From: Schwartzia succinivorans DSM 10502
Lineage (GTDB): Bacteria > Bacillota > Negativicutes > Selenomonadales > Selenomonadaceae
Assembly: GCF_900129225.1 (NCBI RefSeq)
Contig: NZ_FQUG01000006.1
Span: 139,788-203,787, forward strand
DNA: 64,000 nucleotides
Reading direction: 5' to 3'
Shown: piece after piece, positions 19,023-26,548 of the stretch
How positions within the stretch are numbered: position 1 is the stretch's first letter
How the letters are laid out: each line of letters opens with the position of its first letter
Made by a program: the position numbers and the translations under genes
The notes under the pieces: model-generated
The model's database searches: none
What the model saw: the letters and a program-made list of their open reading frames with translations, nothing else
Told to the model about the DNA's origin: nothing

Positions 19023-19399
19023 GGCATCAGCTCCCTCCTTTGAAAGATTCCCGTAAGGGTTTCTATGTCAACGAAGGGTCACAGTCCCTCCGCAGAGGGC
19101 GAACCGCCTACCGTCAATGGTAGCACCAAAGAGAATTGTACACCTATTTGAAGCAATCTGTCTATAATTTTGAAATGCTTGTTCGGTGTTTGATTCATAG
19201 ACCAGCTTTCTCGCATTGGAACGATATGATAAAAATCCCTGGGTAGAGATGCCATCTGATGATACAGTTTCGCAAAATACAATCATGATATTTTGGCAGT
19301 ACGTCTTTACTGCTGAAGTTGAAGACGCATAGATTTACTGGCAATGGCGGACCGATTAAAGGGTTGTTAACTGGTATTTGTTTGAGCGAGGTAGTACAA
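19023..19399. other. Gene-poor stretch between toxin and AT-rich cassette
   Basis: The segment holds the toxin ribosome site and, presumably, its promoter. A 72-codon open frame on the minus strand (19068-19286) has no ribosome site and no recognisable features. I see no repeat or RNA gene. Confidence 0.4.
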
Positions 19400-19807
19400 A
19401 TGGCTATTTCCAGAAGAGAATTCCTTAATAATTTAGAAGATTACCATGACATATTTATGGAACGGATTTTTCTATTAGGAGCTTATCCTGATTCGCCTGA
19501 TGTTAATCATTGGATAAATGAATTAGTTACTTTCTGCCTGATATTTGATGGTGTAAAAGTGAAGTCTAATGAGCCGACATCAAACGATTATCTAACGTTT
19601 CTGTTGACAAAAGTTGATACAATTTCAGATGTTAAATTCTTTACAGGGGTACATGACGGTAAGCCAATCCAATTTAAGAATGATGATGATTGCGAAAGGT
19701 TTATCAAAATTTGGAAAGACTTAAGAATAGATTTAGCCAATAGTTTTTCTTCTGAAGTGAATAACACCAAGTCTTACTACAGTGATTTGATTAAACAGCT
19801 AATATAA
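19400..19807 (+). CDS. Hypothetical protein
   Basis: A 135-aa acidic, probably soluble protein starting MAISRREFLN. The ATG at 19400 is preferred because GCGAGGTAG lies just upstream; the open frame extends 27 codons further 5' without a ribosome site. No motif is recognised: there is no signal peptide, membrane helix or metal site. Base composition is AT-rich like the cassette that follows, but a hairpin terminator at 19861 separates it from that cassette. It may be a cargo gene at the edge of the acquired region. Confidence 0.5.
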   Translation: MAISRREFLNNLEDYHDIFMERIFLLGAYPDSPDVNHWINELVTFCLIFDGVKVKSNEPTSNDYLTFLLTKVDTISDVKFFTGVHDGKPIQFKNDDDCERFIKIWKDLRIDLANSFSSEVNNTKSYYSDLIKQLI

Positions 19808-19860
19808 TGCGCATCTCTAACCAAATTGGATTAGAGAAACTGAACAATATGACTTTTCTT

Positions 19861-19893
19861 AGACTGGCAGATTCGTCTGCCGGTCTATTTTTT
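19861..19893 (+). terminator. Intrinsic terminator
   Basis: AGACTGGCAG-ATTCGT-CTGCCGGTCT forms a 10-bp stem with one G-U pair, followed by ATTTTTTA. A weaker hairpin (TCTCTAA...TTAGAGA, about 19813-19836) lies just before it. Confidence 0.8.
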
Positions 19894-20067
19894 ATGCTGC
19901 CGGATACATGCTGCGATTCTCGAAACGGCGATTATTCAAGGGATGTGATGAAAGTACACCGAGTAAGTAATTGTGTGCAGGAATAAAATATCTGATGTCG
20001 AATCTAGACATATAAATGACAAATTTGTTTATATGTATAAATGGTACAATTTTTTGCACAGTCACAT

Positions 20068-20076
20068 TGCTATAAT
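20068..20076 (+). promoter_or_regulatory. Candidate extended -10 promoter of the PolC-like cassette
   Basis: TTGCTATAAT gives the extended TGn-TATAAT form with TATAAT at 20071-20076; no good -35 box is visible 17 bp upstream. It lies about 50 bp before the first cassette gene and after the terminator at 19861-19893. Confidence 0.45.
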
Positions 20077-20123
20077 GACATTACAAAGAGGAAACGGAAT
20101 CTGTATGAAGGAGGCAAAGTATC

Positions 20124-20363
20124 ATGATTGGTGGATTGTTTCTCGACGGCTATGAGTTGTTAGATGCAGAAGGCAACACTATAGCAAAAAAATACGTTGT
20201 ACATCACTTAAGAATGGTTATTGCTGACCGTGAAGGAGTTAAACCTGGCGAGGTGTATACAGTCCGTTCAGTTACAACCGGTCGGACATTCAAGGTTACC
20301 AGTAAAACACCATCGGCTGCATGGCATGAATTTGACAGAGAGTGTGCTATGCTTATTGACTAA
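20124..20363 (+). CDS. Small hypothetical protein, first gene of the PolC-like cassette
   Basis: A 79-aa soluble protein beginning MIGGLFLDGYELLD. The sequence alternates short strands (AEGNTIAKKYVVHHLR, GEVYTVRSVTTGRTFKV), suggesting a small beta-rich fold, but no family is recognised. An excellent AAGGAGG at 20107-20113 supports the ATG at 20124. It ends 22 bp before the nuclease gene. As a short lead gene it could be a regulator or inhibitor of the cassette; nothing in the sequence proves this. Confidence 0.65.
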   Translation: MIGGLFLDGYELLDAEGNTIAKKYVVHHLRMVIADREGVKPGEVYTVRSVTTGRTFKVTSKTPSAAWHEFDRECAMLID

Positions 20364-20385
20364 TAATGTGGGAGGGACGGACAAA

Positions 20386-21951
20386 ATGAGCGATTATCCA
20401 TTTGACTATAAGTCCTATATGAATCTTTTGCATGATGATGATTATATTGCATTGTATGACTACTATTCCAAAGAAACCATGATGGGAATATTAGGGGTAG
20501 CTCGTCAAGAAAATCCTCATAGTAGTTTTTTGCGCTGGCTTTTGGATATGAATAGCGAGCACGGTTATGGAAGTATTCCTATGCGCAATTTTTTCCATAC
20601 TATATGTTTTATGAATAATGAGATTTATGCAGGTGCTGCTTGTGAAAATCCTACTGATGAAAATAATTTGCTTGGCAAAGATAATGATTACTTACTAAAT
20701 GAGATTCAGTACGGGAGATATGAAATTATTAAACAGTATATTGTAACGGAGCTTGTTCTTGAAGGGAAACGTCGTGCTGACATTGTTGCTGTCGCACAAT
20801 TGAAATTCCAACGATTTAATGAAAAGAAAAATGTTCGCAATATATTAATACTTATTGAGAATAAAATTCATAGTTATGAGCATGATAATCAGACAAAATC
20901 ATATGTGTCAGATTTAAAATCTCCTAAAGTGGTTAAGAAAATAATTGAGAATTTGCCATTTGACGAAGCAGATATAAAAACCGCTATAAAGCTATATGTA
21001 TATTTGAATGCCTTTTCAACAACGGAACTTAAATTTAATGCCAAAGAGAAAAACACGGGGCAATTAAAGCAATTTGCAACGTCCTCGGATTATATCACCA
21101 TTAATTATCAATCCTTGCTTGATGGCCTTATTGAACCATTGGCACATATTTCAACGGATGCAATAACAACACAAAGAATAAATGATTACATTCGCTGTCT
21201 TGGGCAGGCGAAAATAACATCAATGGACAAGGAAACCGAAAAAAAACATAAACATAATAAAATTAATGATGAGTACTTAATTATGGCTGTTTCTAACCAT
21301 GAGCAAATATTAGCTAGACAGCTATGGGGAAAGTATCATGAAGTTATTCTGCCTATATTGGAATCGATATTTAATGAGGCGCAATATAAGGGATTTATTT
21401 TAAGAGAGAGCGAAAAGGATTTTTGGCTGTCCATAGCTAATTTATATCGTTTTATGGAGATAGATAGTAAATTGCAGGAGATAGTCAAAAACTCTAATAA
21501 GCGTTCAAAATTTATATTTAATGAGCTCGAATATATATCGAATAATAGGGGAAGAAATATTGGTGTTCTTGCCAGAGATATAATTTGTGATTTTATACAA
21601 CAGCATGAACAGCAATGTGATATTAAATCATTAAGAAGAAGGCTACAAGAGAAATTTAGAAGTAATTGGCTGAAGGAAGTGATTTTGTTTGAATCCGAGA
21701 TAATAAAAATAAAAAATAATTATGAGGATTATAAAAAGGAATATGAAGGTAAGTATAAATATCTTACCGAAAACATAGCGGATTTTGAAGGCTATTTTTT
21801 CTCGGATAAAAATATGGCAATAAAGTTAGAAAATGGAGATTTTGCTTATGTAGCTAAATATTGGTCAGCTGATGGTATTGAGGAATTGATTAAAATGCTT
21901 GATAGTGTATATTCCACTTCATACACTACAAAAGTTGAGAGAGTGTCTTAA
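20386..21951 (+). CDS. PD-(D/E)XK nuclease family protein (PDDEXK_4 type)
   Basis: A 521-aa cytoplasmic protein. Residues about 30-45 carry ARQENPHSSFLRWLLD, and about 128-170 carry GKRRADIV followed by NILILIENKIHSYEHDNQTKSY. The Asp of the first and the Glu-x-Lys of the second form the D...ExK catalytic core of PDDEXK_4-type nucleases (family assignment by eye). The C-terminal half (from about 290) is unrecognised and helical. ATG at 20386 has GGGAGG upstream; the frame stays open further 5' across the preceding gene, but no start there is better. It lies 19 bp before a WYL regulator. Nuclease plus WYL is a common pairing in phage-defence loci. It is the probable effector of this cassette. 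Confidence 0.78.
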   Translation: MSDYPFDYKSYMNLLHDDDYIALYDYYSKETMMGILGVARQENPHSSFLRWLLDMNSEHGYGSIPMRNFFHTICFMNNEIYAGAACENPTDENNLLGKDNDYLLNEIQYGRYEIIKQYIVTELVLEGKRRADIVAVAQLKFQRFNEKKNVRNILILIENKIHSYEHDNQTKSYVSDLKSPKVVKKIIENLPFDEADIKTAIKLYVYLNAFSTTELKFNAKEKNTGQLKQFATSSDYITINYQSLLDGLIEPLAHISTDAITTQRINDYIRCLGQAKITSMDKETEKKHKHNKINDEYLIMAVSNHEQILARQLWGKYHEVILPILESIFNEAQYKGFILRESEKDFWLSIANLYRFMEIDSKLQEIVKNSNKRSKFIFNELEYISNNRGRNIGVLARDIICDFIQQHEQQCDIKSLRRRLQEKFRSNWLKEVILFESEIIKIKNNYEDYKKEYEGKYKYLTENIADFEGYFFSDKNMAIKLENGDFAYVAKYWSADGIEELIKMLDSVYSTSYTTKVERVS

Positions 21952-21970
21952 ATAATGAGGAATAGTGACT

Positions 21971-22957
21971 ATGTACGGAAATGACAGGAAGAAATTACTT
22001 ATACTCCTAATACTGGAAGTTTTGCAGCAGTATACGGATGAGGATCATCATCTTTCCCAGCAGGAAATACTTCGTATTTTAAAGAGGGATTATGATATCA
22101 CCTGTGACAGGCGATCAGTTAGGTCAAATGTGCTTGATTTGATTGATCTGGGGTATGACATCTGCATGGATGATGGCTATTACTTTGCCAGTCGGGATTT
22201 TGAAAATGCAGAATTACGGATGCTCATTGACAGCGTTCTGTTTTCCCGACATATTTCTCCAACCCAGGGGAAACGCTTAATAGATAAACTGCAGGACCTG
22301 GGCAACAAATATTTTAAACCAAAGGTTTCCCATGTAATTGCCTTGCCGGATTTGAATCATACGGACAATAAACAGGTGATGATAGTTGTAGACACACTTA
22401 ATGATGCTATAGAGGAAAAGAAGAAGGTGGAGTTTACATATAATTCCTATGGCACGGATTTTAAGCTTCATCCCAGAGAGCACAGCCCTTATCTTGTCAG
22501 CCCGTATCAGATGGTGGCCAGTAATGGCAGATACTATTTATTGGGCAGCATTGACAGATATCAGGGTATTACCCATTTCAGAATTGACCGGATTACAGAT
22601 ATTAAAATGACTGATATACCCATAAAGCCAGTAAAAGAAGTGGAAGGTCTGGAAAATGGATTCAATCTGCCTAAACACATGGCGGAACATACCTATTTGT
22701 TTTGTGGCGAAAGTGTTCCAGTCAAGCTAAAAACTTCCGTTTCAATGATGAATGATCTTATAGACTGGTTTGGGAAGGATTTCAGTATCATTGAGAAGAA
22801 TGATGACGAAATTACAGTAAGTGTAAAATGCAATTACAATGCCATGTTTTACTGGGCCTTACAGTATGGAGCGAATGTTGAAGTATTGGCGCCCAAGGAA
22901 TTACGCAAGGAATTAGCAAAGACGATTCAGGATATGAATAATAGGTATAAGCTGTAG
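21971..22957 (+). CDS. WYL-domain transcriptional regulator
   Basis: A 328-aa protein with an N-terminal winged-helix region (LLILEVLQQY...LSQQEILRILKRDYDITCDRRSVRSNVLDL) and a central WYL domain (about 140-215) with VEFTYNSYG, SPYQMVASNGRYYLLG and FRIDRITDIK. A C-terminal WCX-like extension follows. WYL proteins bind nucleic-acid-related ligands and often control defence operons. ATG at 21971 is preferred to GTG at 21965 because GAGGA lies nine bases before the ATG. It sits between the nuclease and two unknown genes and is the likely regulator of the cassette. Confidence 0.85.
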   Translation: MYGNDRKKLLILLILEVLQQYTDEDHHLSQQEILRILKRDYDITCDRRSVRSNVLDLIDLGYDICMDDGYYFASRDFENAELRMLIDSVLFSRHISPTQGKRLIDKLQDLGNKYFKPKVSHVIALPDLNHTDNKQVMIVVDTLNDAIEEKKKVEFTYNSYGTDFKLHPREHSPYLVSPYQMVASNGRYYLLGSIDRYQGITHFRIDRITDIKMTDIPIKPVKEVEGLENGFNLPKHMAEHTYLFCGESVPVKLKTSVSMMNDLIDWFGKDFSIIEKNDDEITVSVKCNYNAMFYWALQYGANVEVLAPKELRKELAKTIQDMNNRYKL

Positions 22958-22973
22958 ATTGGAGGAGATCATT

Positions 22974-23921
22974 ATGAAAATAAGTGATATTCGGAATGAG
23001 TTAAACCGTATAAATATGCATGAAAATCCTATAGAAATTCCCGGTACAGCCAAAGAAATGCTCCAGGGTGCAGGCGTGATGGAAAATGATAAGCTCATTC
23101 CATTGCAAAATATAGATAGTATCATTGCTCAAGATGGGGCAAAAAGTAATTGTGGTAAGCCATGGTTTAATACTATTCCTTTTGGTACGCCTAGTGATAC
23201 ATTTCCTTATTTGCTTGCAGTATGTAGGGGAAAAAGCACTTTAAATAATATTTTGAGAAATATCAAGGAACAATGTTCAAAAATGGTCGAAGAGGACCGA
23301 TATAAGGACACTGAAAAAATAGTAGTTTTATTAACTGATAAGTGGGATAACAACATATTTGAAAAATACGATAAAGTTTTTTTAAATCATGTATTAAGAG
23401 ATAAATTCCGCTTTATCATATTATTAGTTACTTCATATGGCTATACTCAAATTCCATTTTTTCCTAATAACAGAAATGCGTTAGAGAAGCTCGTCAATGA
23501 AGTAGTTGAAGATGATTTAACTATTGAAAATGTATATGAACTTTTGGAATCTGAATCTTTTGAGTACATTTATTGGGGCGGAACCTGGAAACAGTACGAG
23601 GGTTATACGTATCATTTTGATATTATGGCAAGAGAATGGCGTAAAATCAATGTTATTGAAGAATTGGGTTATGGAAAAATTCCAAAGAATGCCTTATTAA
23701 AATTTTTTAACAGCGTGCTTTGGATTAAGGATCGACGTGAACGTAGAATTGAACCAAAATCAATCACCAGTGCCAAAGACTATCCTAGCTACACGTTACA
23801 TATTTTTGGTAAAGAGGTGTGCTGGTATCCTGTATCCAAAGACGAAGATAAATTATTTGGTGAATTAACTGAAAATATGGAAGAATTTATGGAAAAATGT
23901 GATAAAAAATGGAGAAAATAG
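22974..23921 (+). CDS. Hypothetical protein of the PolC-like cassette
   Basis: A 315-aa soluble protein beginning MKISDIRNELNRIN. GGAGGAG six bases before the ATG at 22974 decides the start. It has no signal peptide or membrane helix. A central stretch KIVVLLTDKWDNNIFEKYDKVFLNH and RFIILLVTSYGY looks like alternating alpha/beta structure, and FEYIYWGGTW is aromatic-rich. No family is recognised. It abuts the next gene with no gap, so the two are probably translationally coupled and functionally linked. Codon use is AT-rich, unlike the backbone. Confidence 0.65.
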   Translation: MKISDIRNELNRINMHENPIEIPGTAKEMLQGAGVMENDKLIPLQNIDSIIAQDGAKSNCGKPWFNTIPFGTPSDTFPYLLAVCRGKSTLNNILRNIKEQCSKMVEEDRYKDTEKIVVLLTDKWDNNIFEKYDKVFLNHVLRDKFRFIILLVTSYGYTQIPFFPNNRNALEKLVNEVVEDDLTIENVYELLESESFEYIYWGGTWKQYEGYTYHFDIMAREWRKINVIEELGYGKIPKNALLKFFNSVLWIKDRRERRIEPKSITSAKDYPSYTLHIFGKEVCWYPVSKDEDKLFGELTENMEEFMEKCDKKWRK

Positions 23922-24758
23922 ATGGATGTTTTATCTTTCGTCAATTCCAAAGATATAAGAGAGTATCTGCATGAAATCGATTATAAATGTGATTCAATGC
24001 AAGCCGCATGGCTGGTATACCAAAGTGCAGATAAGACAATGGAAGAAAAGCACGCTGCTTATCGCTGGATTATCGATAATATGCCTGACTGCCCTATGCC
24101 TAAACGTCGCTTTGCTGTTGCCAGGGAAAGCCTTCATGCCTTTTTGCAGGAGCATATGGATTTTTGTGAGAAACATAAGGCTCAGATTGACCGGAACCAA
24201 TATCTGGAAAATTTAACCGATGATGAACAAGACTTGTATAGGGATGCTTTTGAAAGCCGTTGGTACTGCTTTCCAACTCCGTTCAGAAAAGGGGACTTGG
24301 TGCATCTGTTTTGGGAAAATCCGCATAAACATAGGTGCTGTGGCGGTGTTTTTGTGCTTGATAACATCGCAAATAATGAGGAGGATATCAAGAGATGTGT
24401 CCATGGTGATACATCAGATATGAACGCCTATGGATGGTTTCAGGATCCCGATGGTACTGTATATAACGAAGTAATGTTTAATTACATGGATTTGGTGAAA
24501 TTTAAGGGAGAGTTATACGGACAAGAAAGACTCCTTATTGCCATAAGCAACTTTGTTCAGGGAAAACTTGAATTTGAACTATTATTACAGTCACAAAGGA
24601 CTTTGATGATGCGGGATTACGGGGAGTCATGGATGCCTAATTGGTATACGGATGAAGGTATGGAGCTTGCCGGGTTATCTAAGCTGCCTAAAATGACTAA
24701 ACGGCAAAAGAAGGCTAACCGATTGCGTAGGCGAAGAGAGGGCCGATATTACACATGA
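23922..24758 (+). CDS. Hypothetical protein with basic tail
   Basis: A 278-aa soluble protein starting immediately after the stop of the previous gene. The N-terminal half is helical (about 1-105); a beta-rich central part contains FPTPFRKGDLVHLFW and the pair CCGGVFVLDN; the C-terminus is strongly basic (MTKRQKKANRLRRRREGR), suggesting nucleic-acid or ribosome contact. The family is not recognised. It lies 36 bp before the first PolC-derived gene and so belongs to the same probable transcription unit. Confidence 0.65.
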   Translation: MDVLSFVNSKDIREYLHEIDYKCDSMQAAWLVYQSADKTMEEKHAAYRWIIDNMPDCPMPKRRFAVARESLHAFLQEHMDFCEKHKAQIDRNQYLENLTDDEQDLYRDAFESRWYCFPTPFRKGDLVHLFWENPHKHRCCGGVFVLDNIANNEEDIKRCVHGDTSDMNAYGWFQDPDGTVYNEVMFNYMDLVKFKGELYGQERLLIAISNFVQGKLEFELLLQSQRTLMMRDYGESWMPNWYTDEGMELAGLSKLPKMTKRQKKANRLRRRREGRYYT

Positions 24759-24794
24759 GATTAAAGTAATAGGGTATAAACTTGAGGGCGTTAT

Positions 24795-26198
24795 ATGTCG
24801 ATTATACAAAATGCCGATAAAACTTTAAAAAATATAGCATATGAGAAAGCGCATAGAGAGTACGGACATAATCTCCCGGTAATTGTACAGGACAGACTTG
24901 AAACGGAGCTTAAGATTATTATTCAGCACGATTATTCCGAGATGTTTATGATTTCGCAAGAAATTGCTCAACAATTACGCGATGACGATTATCCGTTTTG
25001 TTACAGCGGAGTGATTGGCTCATCGTTGGTTGCATATTTGGCGGGAATCACAAATGTTAATCCGCTCCCGCCCCATTGGCATTGTCAAAAGTGCTGCCAT
25101 AGTGAATTTGTCACTGATGGAACTTATGCGTCAGGCTTTGATTTGCCCGACAATGATTGCCCCGATTGTGGCGAACCTATGACAAAAGATGGGCATGATA
25201 TCCCTTATGCGGTTTTATTTGGGATAGACGGCGGTAGGAAGCCGTATATCGCTATAACCATTCCCATGCATGAACAGCCTTTTGTCAAAAGGTTTATCGA
25301 GCAGCTGCTTTTAGGGAAGGATAATGTATCAATTACAGAAACTGTTGAACCACCACCGTATGAAACTATGAAGCCATATGTTCAAGTGCATTTAGGCGAG
25401 CATACCTTGTATATTCTCAAGTACAATGAGTTGGATTTGCTCAAAAAGCTGGAGGATAACACGCATTGTTCCCTTTTGGACATATCTTTTGACGATTTTC
25501 ATACGCTTTCATCAATTCGCTTTGCTGAACCACCTGGGTTTGAGGAGTGGAGATATGAAACCAGTATGCGGGGGATTAAGGGATTTTCAGATCCTGATGT
25601 TTGTCAAATTCTATCGGAAATTAAACCCAATTGTTTCAGCGAACTTGTAAAAATTTCTTCTCTATCACATGGATCAGGCACTTGGTGGGGTAACGCTGAG
25701 GCGTTAATACGAGATGGCGTGTGCACAATCAGCAATGTGGTGGCGAATCGTGATGATGTTATGCTGTATCTTATTCGAAAAGGTATTAAGCCATCGGACG
25801 CTTTTAGGATAATGGAGACTGTACGCAAGGGTAAAAAGGTTGACCGGGATACGGAAGAAATGTTAAAAGCACACGATATCCCTGGTTGGTACATTGCTTC
25901 ATGCAGAAAAATCCAGTATCTAGTTCCTCGTGCTCATGACGTAAGTTGTGTTATGGCTGCATATCAACTGGCGTATTACAAGGCTCACTATCCGGAGGAT
26001 TTTTATCGCGCGTATATTGAGGTGTTTGCAGACAAATCCGATATTGAAGTGATAAAAGATGGGAAGAATAAAGTGAATGAAGAATTGGATAAAATAATGG
26101 ATGCTAAATATTTAGGTAAAGGAATGGAAGAATGGGAAGAAAAGTTAAACTTGTTTAAAATTGCACATGAAATGTATCTGCGTGGATATACTCTTTGA
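24795..26198 (+). CDS. Catalytically dead, shortened PolC-like protein
   Basis: A 467-aa protein that aligns by eye with part of Gram-positive replicative polymerase PolC. It begins at the region matching NIAYEKAHREYG, and keeps the zinc-binding pairs (CQKC at 97-100, CPDC at 122-125), NPLPPHW, FDLPDND and KDGHDIPYAVLFG. Where PolC has the metal-binding PDIDLNF it reads PYIAITI (150-156), so both Asp residues are gone. The following fingers region, including HPGG and the third catalytic Asp, is deleted. Homology resumes with KPNCFSELVKISSLSHG, YLIRKGIKPSDAFRIME and KAHDIPGWYI. It stops at MYLRGYTL, before PolC's last helix-hairpin-helix part and clamp-binding tail. It lacks the PHP and exonuclease domains. 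It cannot be a polymerase; its function is unknown. Confidence 0.8.
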   Translation: MSIIQNADKTLKNIAYEKAHREYGHNLPVIVQDRLETELKIIIQHDYSEMFMISQEIAQQLRDDDYPFCYSGVIGSSLVAYLAGITNVNPLPPHWHCQKCCHSEFVTDGTYASGFDLPDNDCPDCGEPMTKDGHDIPYAVLFGIDGGRKPYIAITIPMHEQPFVKRFIEQLLLGKDNVSITETVEPPPYETMKPYVQVHLGEHTLYILKYNELDLLKKLEDNTHCSLLDISFDDFHTLSSIRFAEPPGFEEWRYETSMRGIKGFSDPDVCQILSEIKPNCFSELVKISSLSHGSGTWWGNAEALIRDGVCTISNVVANRDDVMLYLIRKGIKPSDAFRIMETVRKGKKVDRDTEEMLKAHDIPGWYIASCRKIQYLVPRAHDVSCVMAAYQLAYYKAHYPEDFYRAYIEVFADKSDIEVIKDGKNKVNEELDKIMDAKYLGKGMEEWEEKLNLFKIAHEMYLRGYTL

Positions 26199-26310
26199 AA
26201 TTTTTAATTACCTTTGATGGAGGGGAGCTCCTATATCTGGTGTACTCCGTAATATATTTGCTCAAATATATTTCCATAGTAGAAATTTTATCAAACAATG
26301 AGGTAGGAAA

Positions 26311-26466
26311 ATGTGGTGGATTAAAAAGGATAAAAAATATACAGAGTTACATAGAAAAGTTGAAGACATAGCATCAACTTTAACTTTTGATGATTTTTTA
26401 TCTCTGTGTTTGCGTGGGAATCCGGTTCGGATATATGACGGACTTGATTTTCAACGGAAAAAATGA
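26311..26466 (+). CDS. Small ORF between the two PolC-like genes
   Basis: A 51-aa frame beginning MWWIKKDKKYTEL and ending LDFQRKK, with AGGTAGG just upstream. It is charged and soluble, with no recognised family. It sits in the 350-bp gap between the two PolC-derived genes on the same strand. Its reality rests only on the ribosome site, position and cassette-like composition. Confidence 0.4.
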   Translation: MWWIKKDKKYTELHRKVEDIASTLTFDDFLSLCLRGNPVRIYDGLDFQRKK

Positions 26467-26548
26467 CCATTTATGCAGAAGTATTATGTAATAACGGCTT
26501 TTATAGGTATATGTTGCAGAATCAATAGGCAGATGGAGTGATGATGTT

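Noticed and set aside
19068..19286. 72-aa minus-strand ORF
   Set aside because: No ribosome site, no recognisable domain, and two frames are open equally; kept only as a note on that stretch.
20221..20385. Earlier start of the nuclease gene
   Set aside because: The frame is open upstream but overlaps the 79-aa gene and has no ribosome site; GGGAGG before 20386 decides.
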